This document shows, piece after piece, positions 43,247 through 51,775 of a DNA stretch of 64,000 nucleotides (within the stretch, counting starts at the first letter, position 1; each line of letters begins with the position of its first letter). This DNA comes from Streptomyces pinistramenti (GTDB lineage Bacteria > Actinomycetota > Actinomycetes > Streptomycetales > Streptomycetaceae). Where the stretch lies: NCBI RefSeq assembly GCF_020564935.1, contig NZ_JAJCXB010000002.1:62001-126000 (forward strand), read 5' to 3'. The position numbers and the translations under genes are program-made. Below the pieces are notes generated by a model. The model made no database searches and was not told where the DNA came from. It was given only the letters and a program-made list of their open reading frames with translations.

Positions 43247-43645
43247 ATGCCGCACACCGCAAGCCCCACGGCGCCCCCTGAGTGGGTGCTGCAGATCATG
43301 CACGAGATCGACACGCTCTCCTTCGGCGAAGGGTTCGCGCGCCTGGCCGACGACGCCGAGATGTACTTCGGAACCGCCCACGTGGTCGGGGCCGAGGCCA
43401 TCAAGGCGTTCTTCGTCGCGATCGACGAGCCACTGGACATCGTCCACGACGTCCTTGAGTCCTGGACCACGGCTGACGGCGTCTGCTTCCTGCGCGGCGA
43501 GGCCACCATGGCGAAGAAGACCGAGCCCGGCAACATCGTGCGCGCCCCGTTCATGCACCTCTACCATCTCGACGACGGACAGCCCGCCCGCATCAAGACG
43601 CTGCGCATCACCGCAGGACCACTGAAGACGGACGCCGTCCTGTAG
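43247..43645 (+). CDS. SnoaL/NTF2-like domain protein
   Basis: A 132-residue protein with the NTF2 alpha+beta cone. It reads LQIMHEIDTLSFGEGFARLA then DDAEMYFGTAHVVGAEAIKA, FFVAIDEPLDIVHDVLESWT, VCFLRGEATMAKKTEPGN and a final strand HLYHLDDGQPARIKTLRI. These domains bind small hydrophobic ligands as enzymes or carriers. ATG 43247 has GGAAGGA upstream. It is 95 bases behind the HxlR gene and probably under its control. A terminator follows 12 bases after the stop. Confidence 0.8.
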   Translation: MPHTASPTAPPEWVLQIMHEIDTLSFGEGFARLADDAEMYFGTAHVVGAEAIKAFFVAIDEPLDIVHDVLESWTTADGVCFLRGEATMAKKTEPGNIVRAPFMHLYHLDDGQPARIKTLRITAGPLKTDAVL

Positions 43646-43657
43646 ACCTGCGCCGGG

Positions 43658-43683
43658 CCACCGGGCGGGCCGCAGCCCGGTGG
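43658..43683. terminator. 9-bp perfect hairpin after NTF2-like gene
   Basis: CCACCGGGC pairs with GCCCGGTGG around an 8-base loop. It lies between convergent genes and could stop both. Confidence 0.65.
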
Positions 43684-43725
43684 TCAACCGGAGCTGCGGC
43701 CCTCGCGCGGGTGCGGCCCGGCGCG

Positions 43726-44058
43726 TCAGTGGCAGCGCTTGGCCTTGCGGCGGTATGCCTCCGCCTTCTTGTCGCGGGACCGCGCCTTCTTCTTGTAGGC
43801 GATGGCCTTCTTCTTGTGGCCCAGTCACATCTCGTGCCTCGCTTCGGCCTCGTATCTGTCGGACCTGAGCCGGTACTCGTTCGCCTTGTGCATCAGCTTG
43901 TACGGGTTACAGCGGCTGTGGCCGGACAGCTCCGGGGCGGATGCCGTGACGGCTGCGGACTGGGCGGCACTCGCCGATGACGTGCCGAGGGCGGCCGGTC
44001 CCGTCACCGCCACCGCGGCAATGGCCACGGACGCGAGTACACGGCCGAAGCTAGGCAT
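43726..44058 (-). pseudogene. Small Lys/Arg-rich secreted protein interrupted by TGA
   Basis: The first 77 codons give a signal peptide (MPSFGRVLASVAIAAVAV, cleavage near SASAA) and SRCNPYKLMHKANEYRLRSD then RYEAEARHEM. TGA at 43825-43827 stops it. Beyond it, in the same frame, the sequence continues LGHKKKAIAYKKKARSRDKK then AEAYRRKAKRCH to a final TGA at 43726. The Lys-rich run has the same tyrosine spacing as the part before the stop, and its last Cys could pair with the one in SRCNP, so it was once one protein. A single base change (TGG to TGA) may be the cause. Family unknown. Confidence 0.65.
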
Positions 44059-44480
44059 AGAGTCCCATCGCGGTGGGCCAGTTGTCGTCGAGCCGCTGTG
44101 CGAGGCTCACGGACGCGGTGAGGTGGGTGCCCGCCTGCTCGGCGCGGCCCGCGTACAGTTCGGCGGCTCCCGGTCCGCCCAGGGCCCGCCTCTTCGCGGC
44201 GGTCCGCGCGGCCGTCGCCGAGGTGCAGGACCTCGGCGAACCAGGCGTGGCCCTGCCGGTAGCGGCCTTGGGAGATGTCGGTGATGCCCAGGCAGTTCCG
44301 CAGGGCGGCGGCCATCCGCGGGTCGCGGGCCGCGTCCGCTTGGGCGAGCGCGGTACGCAGGGCGGTGCGGCACTCGTGGTAGCGGCCCCGGAGGGCGAGG
44401 TAGTCGCTCAGCGCCTCGGCGATCCAGCACGCCTGGTCGGCTTCGTCGGCAGGCTCCGGCGGGCTTAGGGTCTCTCGTTC
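44051..44480 (-). pseudogene. TPR-repeat regulator fragment (AfsR/SARP-like C-terminus)
   Basis: One frame reads DQACWIAEALSDYLALRGRY, HECRTALRTALAQADAARDP and NCLGITDISQGRYRQGHAWF. After a frameshift near 44200 another reads AAELYAGRAEQAGTHLTASV then SLAQRLDDNWPTAMGLYA-stop. These are tetratricopeptide repeats like those at the C-terminus of AfsR/SARP regulators or NB-ARC proteins. The DNA-binding and ATPase parts are gone. The final TAG overlaps the start of the Lys-rich gene. Confidence 0.6.
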
Positions 44481-44602
44481 GGGTCGTACCGGCCTCGTGG
44501 AGGGCCTCGGCGACACCCGTCCTGACGACGCCCGTCCCGGCACGGGCCTTCTCCCCGCCGGGCGGCCGTCGACCTGGCCTGGCGGCCGCGCGCTGGAACG
44601 CG

Positions 44603-45412
44603 TCAGACCGATGCCGTATACGGCCGGTGTTCCGGCAGCCACGCCTGGGCGAAGGAGACGGCGTCGGCCAGGGAGAGCAGCCGGGAATCGGCCGCCCCTA
44701 CCTTGCCCCGCTGCGCCGGCCGGACCTTTTCGAAGGCCGCGCCCAGCTCGTCGAAGCGGTCCTCGTCGACCGCGGTGTCGCGCACGGTGATCCAGCGGCG
44801 GCCCTGTGGGGTCATGGCCGCGAAGGAGTTGTCGGCCTGCGGCGCGGGTATCCGGTACTCGGCCAGATGGAATGCCGTGCAGGAGTCAAATCCCGCTCCC
44901 AGCAAGAGAATTCGCGCCCCGGCTTCTTCCAGGCGGGCGAGCGGGCTGCGTTCGCCGAAGCGGCAGTCCGGCGCGTGGCCCTCCACGACCGCGGCGGCGC
45001 GCGGGCCGACGGCCGCGAAGGAAGTCTGCGGGTGAGCGCTGCGCACGGCGCCCGGCCAGTCGCGGACGGTCTCCGGGATGACGCCGACGCCGCGGACGGG
45101 TGTGGTCCGCCGGTCATAGGCCGGCATCGACGCACGGATGTCCGCCCACCACGCCTCGGGGACGGGGGGATGTCCCCAGTCCGACGGGTCCGAGTTGCCG
45201 CCGGAGTGCGTCGGCACCACCAAGGTCCCGTCGGCCCCGAGCACGTCGAGCAACGCCTGGACGACGGCGACCGGGCCGCCGCTGACCCAGCCGAGCGAGC
45301 TGAGCGAGGAGTGCACGAGAAGGGTCTCACCGGAGCGCAGGCCGAGGTCACGCAGCTCGGAGGCGAGCGAGTCGCGGGTACACATCGGGCCGGGCGGGAA
45401 CGTCGTCGACAT
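44603..45412 (-). CDS. AAC(3)-family aminoglycoside N-acetyltransferase-like protein
   Basis: A 269-residue protein of the Antibiotic_NAT family, which acetylates the 3-amino group of aminoglycosides with acetyl-CoA. Conserved parts are GETLLVHSSLSSLGWVSGGP, LVVPTHSGGNSDPSDW, RGVGVIPETVRDWPGAVRSA, HPQTSFAAVGPRA (catalytic His) and GARILLLGAGFDSCTAFHLA then EYRIP. Length is normal. Many environmental members have other or unknown substrates, so resistance cannot be assumed. It stands alone among gene relics. Confidence 0.85.
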   Translation of the reverse strand: MSTTFPPGPMCTRDSLASELRDLGLRSGETLLVHSSLSSLGWVSGGPVAVVQALLDVLGADGTLVVPTHSGGNSDPSDWGHPPVPEAWWADIRASMPAYDRRTTPVRGVGVIPETVRDWPGAVRSAHPQTSFAAVGPRAAAVVEGHAPDCRFGERSPLARLEEAGARILLLGAGFDSCTAFHLAEYRIPAPQADNSFAAMTPQGRRWITVRDTAVDEDRFDELGAAFEKVRPAQRGKVGAADSRLLSLADAVSFAQAWLPEHRPYTASV

Positions 45413-45637
45413 ATCCGGCGAGTATGCCCGGCCAGGGATCCACGGACCACTGGATCAGGCAGTACCCGCACGACGCCGGCCGCCGTCACTGGTACCGCCG
45501 TTCAGCGCCGCGCCCTGCTCCGCTGGAGCGTCCGCCGCGCCGTGACGGCAGGCTGACGGGTACACGCGGGCGGGCCGCCACCGGCCTGTTCAGGGATCTT
45601 CGTGCTCAGGCCCGGCGGTCCCGTACCGCTCGGGCGA

Positions 45638-45780
45638 TCAGATCGTGAACGAGGTGCCGGGTTCGGCGGTCCGGACGGCGAGTTGCGGGGCGGGGGCACC
45701 GACGCAGGCGAGGGCGTCCCGGTCGAGGGTGAGTTCACCGGCGGCGGGAGGGCGCAGGATCTTGCCGCCCCTGCTGCGGT
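45638..45780 (-). pseudogene. C-terminal relic of an XRE/MmyB-type regulator
   Basis: The reading GGKILRPPAAGELTLDRDAL then ACVGAPAPQLAVRTAEPGT matches the end of the MmyB-like ligand domain (HP..GELTL..E.L.....QLVVYTAEPGTPS). After EPGT it diverges and stops (SFTI-stop). The helix-turn-helix part is absent. Such regulators often sit beside hydrolase or reductase genes, as here. Confidence 0.55.
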
Positions 45781-46045
45781 GGCGATGTGGGTGCCGCGCA
45801 GCGTTGACCGGATGGGCCAGTTCGACTCCTACGCCGACGTGGACGAGATCGCTCCGCGGCCGCTGCTGATCACCGGATCCGAGGCGTTCGCGCTGCACCA
45901 CAGCCGGGACGCGGTCGAGAAGGTGGGCGGCGCCGACGGGTCGTTCACGGTCGAGGGTGCGGCCCGCGTCGGCCGCTCGACGAGGACGGGGCCGTCACTC
46001 CGGCCGTCGCCGAGCCGGCCGCCTTCGTCGGCAAGCGCTTGCGAC
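45780..46045 (+). pseudogene. C-terminal relic of an alpha/beta hydrolase
   Basis: GQFDSYADVDEIAPRPLLIT then GSEAFALHHSRDAVEK is the typical Asp-bearing C-terminal segment of dienelactone-hydrolase-like proteins. After a frameshift, LDEDGAVTPAVAEPAAFVGK RL (split here) ends the fold. The nucleophile elbow and N-terminal half are missing. Confidence 0.6.
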
Positions 46046-46760
46046 AGCCGCGCCGTTCAACGGCGTCGGCACCCTGCGCCCCTGCCCTTCCCGGAGGCGC
46101 CTGTCGTCAGCTCTTCCGGTCAACTGCCTTGCACACCCGTCGGATCCGGTGCCGGGCAAAGGAAAGGCCAGGTGAGAGCGGCCAATTGCCCCCCTGGCCG
46201 ACGGCGGTGACACAGCGACCGCCCCGCCCTTGCGCATGGCGGATGAACGGCGGAAGCCCCCGTTCGGGGAACAGTTCCCGTACCCGGTCCTCCCGGCCAA
46301 TCTCAAACGGAGGCGCGGCGGCCGCGTGGTGCCGCAACCGAGCGCCTCGCGAGCGGCGTTGAGAAGCGGGATGCGGCCCGCCGGACGCTCCGGACATGCG
46401 CAGATGCCGGAAACCCGGCCGGACGGTACGCTGTTCCGCTCCGCCCGCGGCCCTTGACCTGCGGAATTCCCTCCCGCGTGTGACGGCATCAGAAATGGCG
46501 TGAACGACGCCATCCGCCAGTATTTTTACAGAGGGACTACTGTTTCATTACTTCGACTTGACTAATCTGAGGGTGCTGGGCACGTTCCCCACCTGCGGCA
46601 TCAGGGGGCGCGCCCCGCGCATGGAAGTGGCCGGGGCGCCCTGCCCTGACAGGCACGGTCCCCGGCCACTCGGCACGTGACGTCATGACGCCGACCCCGG
46701 CTTTGGCAGGCATCGGGTCGGCAATGAAGCGAGTCAACGCGACCAACATCGGAGGGTACC
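46046..46760. other. Gene-free stretch with an AT-rich patch
   Basis: No supported gene. 46518-46575 is unusually AT-rich for this DNA (TATTTTTACAG, TTTCATTACTTC) and includes TTGACT at 46558, so a promoter for the downstream lyase gene may lie there. No matching -10 box could be fixed. Confidence 0.45.
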
Positions 46761-47618
46761 GTGAATCACCCGCACCGGCTACGGGCTGCGCTCGAAGAGG
46801 ACGGCACGACACCTCTCATCGGCGTCTTCGACATGTTCTCCGCCTCCGTGGCGGCCCAGCACTACGACGGCATGTTCGTCTCCGGCTTCGGCTTCGCCGC
46901 CTCCCACTACGGGCTGCCCGACATCGGCTTCATCGCCTGGCCCGACATGGTGGCCTTCGTCCAGCGGCTGCGACTGGCCTTCCCCCGGCAGCACCTGCTC
47001 GTCGACATCGACGACGGATACGTCGACCCGGAGACGGCCTGCCATGTGGTGCAGCAACTGGAAGCCATCGGAGCCTCCGGCGTCATCCTGGAGGACCAGC
47101 AACGGCCCCGCCGCTGCGGCCACGTCGACGGCAAGCAGGTGCTCCCGCTGGAGGAGTACCTGGACAAGCTGAACCTGGTCCTGGAGTCCCGCCGGGACCT
47201 GCTCGTCGTCGCCCGCACCGACGCCACCGACGAGGCCGAAATCCTCAGACGGGCCGAGGCGTTGGCCAAGACCGACGCCGACGTGATCCTGGTGGACGGC
47301 GTGCGCAGCGTCGAGCGGATCCACCGGGTACGCGAGGTCATCGGTGACAAGCCGCTGCTCTTCAACCAGATCGCCGGCGGCAAGTCGCCCCGCCTGTCGC
47401 TGAGCGAACTCACCGCGCTCGGCGTCGACGTGGCCATCTACAGCACCCCGTGCCTGTTCGCCGCCCAGACCGCGATCGACCAGGCGCTCTCGGTGCTGAA
47501 GGAGGACGACGGTCGCCTGCCGGAGCACTCTCCGCAGAGCGTCGGCGTCGCCGACTGCCTGGCCCTGCTGGAGAAGAACATCAGCCGCTCGCACGGCAGG
47601 GTTCCGGCCGCCCGGTGA
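46761..47618 (+). CDS. Isocitrate lyase / PEP mutase superfamily enzyme
   Basis: A 285-residue TIM-barrel enzyme. Metal-binding residues are in LLVDIDDGYVDPE and GVILEDQQRPRRCGH. The CGH (as in KKCGH of isocitrate and methylisocitrate lyases) carries the catalytic Cys, so C-C bond cleavage is more likely than phosphonomutase action. Further family parts are VVARTDATDEAEILRRAEAL, ADVILVDGVRS and PLLFNQIAGGKSPRLSLSEL. The GTG start follows GGAGGG by five bases. It may act on an oxaloacetate-like or 2-methylmalate-type acid; the exact substrate is unknown. A strong hairpin separates it from the transporter gene downstream. Confidence 0.85.
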   Translation: MNHPHRLRAALEEDGTTPLIGVFDMFSASVAAQHYDGMFVSGFGFAASHYGLPDIGFIAWPDMVAFVQRLRLAFPRQHLLVDIDDGYVDPETACHVVQQLEAIGASGVILEDQQRPRRCGHVDGKQVLPLEEYLDKLNLVLESRRDLLVVARTDATDEAEILRRAEALAKTDADVILVDGVRSVERIHRVREVIGDKPLLFNQIAGGKSPRLSLSELTALGVDVAIYSTPCLFAAQTAIDQALSVLKEDDGRLPEHSPQSVGVADCLALLEKNISRSHGRVPAAR

Positions 47619-47654
47619 CCCGCGCGCCCCGTTGACCCGGCAGGCATCCGGTCA

Positions 47655-47693
47655 CGGCCGCCCCGGGCGGGAAACCTCCGCCCGGGGCGGCCG
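47655..47693 (+). terminator. 16-bp perfect GC hairpin
   Basis: CGGCCGCCCCGGGCGG pairs perfectly with CCGCCCGGGGCGGCCG around GAAACCT. It lies 37 bases after the lyase stop and 32 bases before the next start, so it is a terminator or attenuator between the two genes. Confidence 0.7.
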
Positions 47694-47724
47694 CCGGGAC
47701 CGCCTCACACCCTTGGGGAACACC

Positions 47725-48762
47725 ATGTCCAGCTGGCCGCGCGGCGCGGTGCGCCGCATCGACTGGTACCTCGTCGCACTGTTCGCCGTCATCGGATGCG
47801 CGACCCTCCTGCCCGCCTCCGGGGCGACCGCCGACGGCCTGGCCCTGACCGCCCGTGTCATGGTCGGGCTGCTCTTCTTCCTCTACGGAGCGCGGCTCTC
47901 CCCCCGCGCCGCCTACGACGGCCTGCGGCACTGGCGGCTGCATCTGCCCATCCTCGCCCTGACCTTCCTCGTCTTCCCGCTGGCCGGGATGGCCGTCGGC
48001 CTGCTGCCGCACTCGGTGCTCGGCGGCGACCTCGCGACGGGCATCCTGTTCCTGAGCGTGCTGCCCTCGACCGTCCAGTCGTCCGTCGCGCTCACGTCCA
48101 TGGCCCGTGGCAACGTCGCCGCCGCCATCTGCTCCGCGTCATTCTCCACCCTGCTCGGCGTGGTGCTCACCCCGCTGCTGGCCGTCCTGTTGCTCCAGCA
48201 GGGCACGTCCGGCGGCCTGACGTTCGCCCCTTCCCAGGCACGGGACGTCGTCCTCCAGCTCCTGGCGCCCTTCCTCGTCGGCCAAGTGGCGCGGCGCTGG
48301 ATCGCCGGATGGATCCAGCGGCACCGCCTGCTGACCACCCTCTGCGACCGTGGCTGCATCCTGCTCGTCGTCTACTCCGCTTTCAGCCAGGGCATGACAG
48401 CCGGCATCTGGCAGCGGATCCCCCCGGCGCGGCTCATCACGCTGGCGCTGGTGTGTCTCCTGCTGCTCGGGGTCGCCCTGGCTCTCACCTACGGCACCAC
48501 GCGCCTCCTCCGGCTGCCGCGCGAGGACCGGGTGACCGCCGTCTTCGCCGGATCCACCAAGAGCCTGGCCGGCGGTCTGCCGATCGCCACCGTCCTGCTC
48601 CCGGAGAGCGAACTCGGCCTCCTCGTCCTCCCGTTGATGCTTTACCACACCCTCCAGCTGGTGCTGTGCACCTGGCTGGCCCGCCGCTGGCCGTCAGCCG
48701 ACGTGCCCGATACCCCCGCCCCGTCTCTCGTGGCGGCCGCACCGAGGGAACGGCCAGGGTGA
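47725..48762 (+). CDS. Bile acid:sodium symporter-like transporter (SBF-like)
   Basis: A 345-residue protein with nine to ten helices. Family marks are [40 protein letters not shown] then [20 protein letters not shown] (the crossed discontinuous helix), and [20 protein letters not shown]. The PF13593 subgroup is not tied to bile acids; members may carry organic acids or sulphur compounds. ATG 47725 has GGGGA upstream; a longer frame to 47632 lies across the hairpin and is unlikely. It may be expressed with the lyase gene when the hairpin is read through. Confidence 0.82.
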   Translation: MSSWPRGAVRRIDWYLVALFAVIGCATLLPASGATADGLALTARVMVGLLFFLYGARLSPRAAYDGLRHWRLHLPILALTFLVFPLAGMAVGLLPHSVLGGDLATGILFLSVLPSTVQSSVALTSMARGNVAAAICSASFSTLLGVVLTPLLAVLLLQQGTSGGLTFAPSQARDVVLQLLAPFLVGQVARRWIAGWIQRHRLLTTLCDRGCILLVVYSAFSQGMTAGIWQRIPPARLITLALVCLLLLGVALALTYGTTRLLRLPREDRVTAVFAGSTKSLAGGLPIATVLLPESELGLLVLPLMLYHTLQLVLCTWLARRWPSADVPDTPAPSLVAAAPRERPG

Positions 48763-48786
48763 TCGGCCCGCGTCGTTCCACGCCGC

Positions 48787-48826
48787 TCGTGCGGCCCGGG
48801 GAAACGAACCGCTCCGGGCCGCACGA
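48787..48826 (+). terminator. 13-bp perfect hairpin after symporter gene
   Basis: TCGTGCGGCCCGG pairs with CCGGGCCGCACGA around a 14-base loop, 25 bases after the stop. A clear rho-independent-type signal without a T-run. Confidence 0.7.
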
Positions 48827-48875
48827 CGAGTTCCGCATCCGGCACGCCAGGCTGCGAGTTCACCGGTTCGTGTGG

Positions 48876-48962
48876 CACGCGCTGCCCGCCGCGTCCGCGC
48901 CGCTGCTGGACATCACCGCCGAGCAGCACGCGGCCTGGCCGGTACGCCTCTTCGCCTCCTGA
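48876..48962 (+). pseudogene. ureF C-terminal remnant
   Basis: [20 protein letters not shown] then [11 protein letters not shown] reproduces the end of actinomycete UreF, a urease nickel-insertion chaperone of ~220 residues. Only about 28 codons remain, joined to unrelated sequence upstream. It lies directly before the ureG remnant, in the normal urease gene order. Confidence 0.7.
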
Positions 48963-48997
48963 TCCACCCGCACCGACCACGAATCACCGGAGCCCCC

Positions 48998-49335
48998 ATA
49001 CACCTCGACCACGACCATGCCTACCCCGAGCGGCACAGCTACAGCGCCGCCGCCCTGACCCGCCCCGACGGGAGGCGCCGGGCACTGCGCATCGGCCTGG
49101 GCGGTCCGGTGGGCACCGGCAAGACCGCCACCGTCGCGGCGCTGTGCCGCGCGCTGCGCGGGGAACTTTCCCTCGCGGTGGTCACCAATGACATCTACAC
49201 CCGCGAGAACGCCGAATTCCTGCTGCGCGAGGCGGCACTGCCCGCCGAGCGCATCCAGGCCGTCGAGACCGGCGCCTGCCCGCACACCGCCATCCGCGAC
49301 GACATCTCCGCCAACCTGGAGGAGGAGCGCATCGT
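48998..49335 (+). pseudogene. ureG 5' remnant with ATA in place of ATG
   Basis: The frame begins [20 protein letters not shown] and continues with [20 protein letters not shown] (P-loop), [20 protein letters not shown] and [20 protein letters not shown], matching UreG, the urease GTPase. The codon at the UreG start site is ATA. Identity ends at about residue 112 where sequence of folD, on the other strand, begins. The GTPase base-recognition NKTD and the rest are missing, so it is dead. Confidence 0.85.
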
Positions 49336-49689
49336 GACCCCGTCCACGTCCTTGTGCGGAGCGATGGCTTCGAATGCGGCCCGTTCGTCGATGTGCGGGC
49401 CGACGGGGTGCTACAGCAGAGTGCCGTACACGTCGGGGTCCTGCGACAAGGCCGTGAGGGCGTCGACCAGCTCTGCCGTGGTGGTCGTGGACGGCAGCGC
49501 GAGGTGCCGGGATCGGATGCCCGCTTTTTCGCATCGGGCGCGCTTCATGCGGACGTAGGTCACGGATGCGGGATCGTCCCCCACCAGCACGGTCGCCAAG
49601 CACGGTTCCACGCCGGTCTGTTGCGCGAAGGCCGCTGCGGTGGCCACGCTGCGTTCGACGGTGCGGCGGGCGAGGCTGGTGCCGTCCAT
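49336..49689 (-). pseudogene. folD 5' remnant with an internal TAG
   Basis: From ATG 49689 it reads [40 protein letters not shown] and [20 protein letters not shown], then DPDVYGTLL. This is FolD, the methylene-THF dehydrogenase/cyclohydrolase. TAG at 49411-49413 replaces the usual Gln of LLQHP; beyond it the same frame gives [20 protein letters not shown] then DVDGVT, where it meets the ureG remnant. The NADP-binding half is missing. A functional folD must be elsewhere. Confidence 0.8.
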
Positions 49690-49968
49690 GAGACGGGCGG
49701 TCCTGGTCCGGGGCACGGGGCTGCTCCTGCACGTTCGCGGTGACTCGCCCGGGCGCACGGCACTGACGGGAACCGTCGGGCCGCTCCCCGGTGGCGCCCC
49801 CTCAGCGCCAGTCACGGCCTGAAAGCCATGGTAAGGACACGAACGGCGAGCGCCATGGGCCAGCGATGGTGAGCGGGGACGGCGATCAGCCGACTCCCTC
49901 TCGACCAGCAACTCGACTCCCTGCGTGCGGTGTTGTCCCGTAACGACGCGCAGGCGGCAGTGCCGGCG

Positions 49969-50115
49969 CTACGCCTCGCCTCCGGTCTCAGCGTCGTTCC
50001 GCGCCGCCTTGAGGTCGGCCTTTTTCACCTTGTTTCCGCAGGTCGCCATGGAGCACCAGCGCCGTCGCCCGCCGCGGCCGGTGTCCATGAAGAGTCCGGC
50101 CGGGCCACTCCCGCG
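49969..50115 (-). pseudogene. CGNR zinc-finger protein remnant
   Basis: The reading GLFMDTGRGGRRRWCSMATC then GNKVKKADLKAARNDAETGG matches the C-terminal zinc-binding end of CGNR proteins (..C..RFVD.S...RRRWCSM..CGNR.K...). The first cysteine pair and the large N-terminal domain are absent. It ends with TAG at 49969. Confidence 0.55.
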
Positions 50116-50181
50116 GGACGCGGAGCCCGAGATCCCGGCACGACGATTTCCGTTGTCTTACGCGGGCATTCCAGCAAACCC

Positions 50182-50239
50182 TTGACGCCGCGCGGCGGCC
50201 ACTGTGGGATCCTCGCTATTGGTCATACAGCCAATAGCG
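50182..50239 (+). promoter_or_regulatory. Promoter and perfect operator of the NCS1 permease gene
   Basis: TTGACG (50182-50187) and TGGGAT (50205-50210) are spaced 17 bases. Right behind them lies CGCTATTGG-N8-CCAATAGCG (50214-50239), a perfect 9-bp inverted repeat that would cover the transcription start. A dimeric regulator, perhaps GntR-type from the TTGGT..CCAA core, should repress here. The regulator gene is not in this window. Confidence 0.7.
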
Positions 50240-50279
50240 CTGGGGTCACGGAGGCTCCGCTGCTTCTCGGGAGGACGCG

Positions 50280-51725
50280 ATGGCGACCGAAGACCTGACG
50301 GACACCGCAGGGAACACTGCGGGCGTGGCCGCGGACCAGGCCGGTCAGCTGGAAGCCCACGGGATCGACCACATCCCCGACGGTGAGCGCCACGGCCGCC
50401 CCCGGCAGCTCTTCTCGGTGTGGGCGGCGCCCAACGTGAGCTATCTGAGCCTGGTGGTGGGTGGCGCCCTGGTCCTCATGGGGCTCACACTCGGGCAGGC
50501 TCTGGTGGTCATCGTGGCCGGCAACCTGCTGTGGGGGCTCACCGGCGTCCTGGCCGTCAGCGGACCGGCCGCGGGCACGACGGGCTCGGTCATCTCCCGT
50601 GCGATGTACGGGACCGTCGGGAACAAGGTCGTCATCGCGCTCACCGGCTGGCTGATCTCCGCGGCCTACCTGGCGCTCAACTGGTCCGCCGCCTCGGTCG
50701 CCGGTATCGGCCTGGCCGGGCGCATCGGAGCGCCGGACAGCCCCGTGGTCGACGCCGTGATCATCTGTGGGATCGCCGCGGCCACCCTCGTGGTCGGCGT
50801 GTACGGCCACGCCACGATCGTGCGGCTCCACGCCGTGCTGAGCGTCGCCCTCACCCTCGTGTTCGTGGTGGTCAGCGGGTATGTGCTGGGGCACACCGAC
50901 TGGTCGTACCGCCCCGCCGAGCCGCTGCACGGCGCCGGGCTGTGGGTGACGCTGGCCGGCGGCTTCGCGCTGATCGCCTCCACCCCTCTGTCGTACGGCA
51001 ACAGCCCCGACCTGGCGCGCTATCTGCCGCGCGGCAGCAAGCCGGTGGCGGTGGCCGGCTGGACCGCGCTCGGGGCCTTCCCGCCGAGCGTGCTGTTCAC
51101 CGGCATCGGCGCCCTCGCCGCCACCACCCTCGACATGAGCGACCCGCAGGCGGCGCTGGAGAAGATCCTGCCGGGCTGGTTCGTCCCGGTGTTCGTCATC
51201 GCGGTCGTCCTCAACACCGTGGCCAACAACGGCCTGACCGCGTACAGCGCGGGCCTCACCCTCCAGTCGATCGGCGTGCGCCTCGGCCGGGTCCTCGCCG
51301 TGCTGATCATCGGCGTGCCGGCCACCGCGATGACGCTCTACGCCCTCCTCCTTTTCGACTTCCTGACCAGCGTGAACACCATGCTGGAACTCGTCGTGGT
51401 GGTCACCGGACCGTCCGTCGGTGTGTACGTCACCGACATCTGCATCTGCCGCAACCGCTACGACGGCAGGCAGCTGCTCGACGAGCGGCGCGGCAGCCCG
51501 TTCTGGTACGACGCGGGAGTGAACCGGGCGGGTGTGGCGGCGTTTCTCTCCGGTGCCGCGGCCGGGGTGCTGTGTGTCCGCACGAGCTTCTGGACAGGGC
51601 CCGTCGCGTCGTTGTCCGGTGGCGCGAACCTGTCACTCGTCGGAGGACTGGTGGTCTCCGCGGCTGTCTACTGGGGGCTGGGCCGCACCCGGCGCCGCTC
51701 GGTGATCACCGTGCCGGGCAGCTGA
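50280..51725 (+). CDS. NCS1-family permease (nucleobase:cation symporter)
   Basis: A 481-residue, 12-helix carrier for purines, pyrimidines, hydantoins or related compounds. Family parts are GIDHIPDGERHGRPRQLFSV then WAAPNVSYLSLVVGGALVLM (helix 1), GPAAGTTGSVISRAMYGTVG, NWSAASVAGIGLA, and the helix 6-8 region ASTPLSYGNSPDLARYLPRG and NTVANNGLTAYSAGLTLQSI. GGGAGG lies before the ATG. It is controlled by the operator at 50214-50239 and precedes an amidohydrolase-derived gene, so uptake of a cyclic amide or nucleobase is plausible. Confidence 0.88.
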   Translation: MATEDLTDTAGNTAGVAADQAGQLEAHGIDHIPDGERHGRPRQLFSVWAAPNVSYLSLVVGGALVLMGLTLGQALVVIVAGNLLWGLTGVLAVSGPAAGTTGSVISRAMYGTVGNKVVIALTGWLISAAYLALNWSAASVAGIGLAGRIGAPDSPVVDAVIICGIAAATLVVGVYGHATIVRLHAVLSVALTLVFVVVSGYVLGHTDWSYRPAEPLHGAGLWVTLAGGFALIASTPLSYGNSPDLARYLPRGSKPVAVAGWTALGAFPPSVLFTGIGALAATTLDMSDPQAALEKILPGWFVPVFVIAVVLNTVANNGLTAYSAGLTLQSIGVRLGRVLAVLIIGVPATAMTLYALLLFDFLTSVNTMLELVVVVTGPSVGVYVTDICICRNRYDGRQLLDERRGSPFWYDAGVNRAGVAAFLSGAAAGVLCVRTSFWTGPVASLSGGANLSLVGGLVVSAAVYWGLGRTRRRSVITVPGS

Positions 51726-51775
51726 CCGCCACTCCCGCCGTCGTCCGCACATTCCCTACGAGAAGAAGGCCGTCC

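Noticed and set aside
43825..43827. Selenocysteine at the in-frame TGA of the Lys-rich gene (and of DUF1345 near 38155)
   Set aside because: Neither family is redox-active, and the DUF1345 site is a plain Gly position. Nonsense mutation is simpler.
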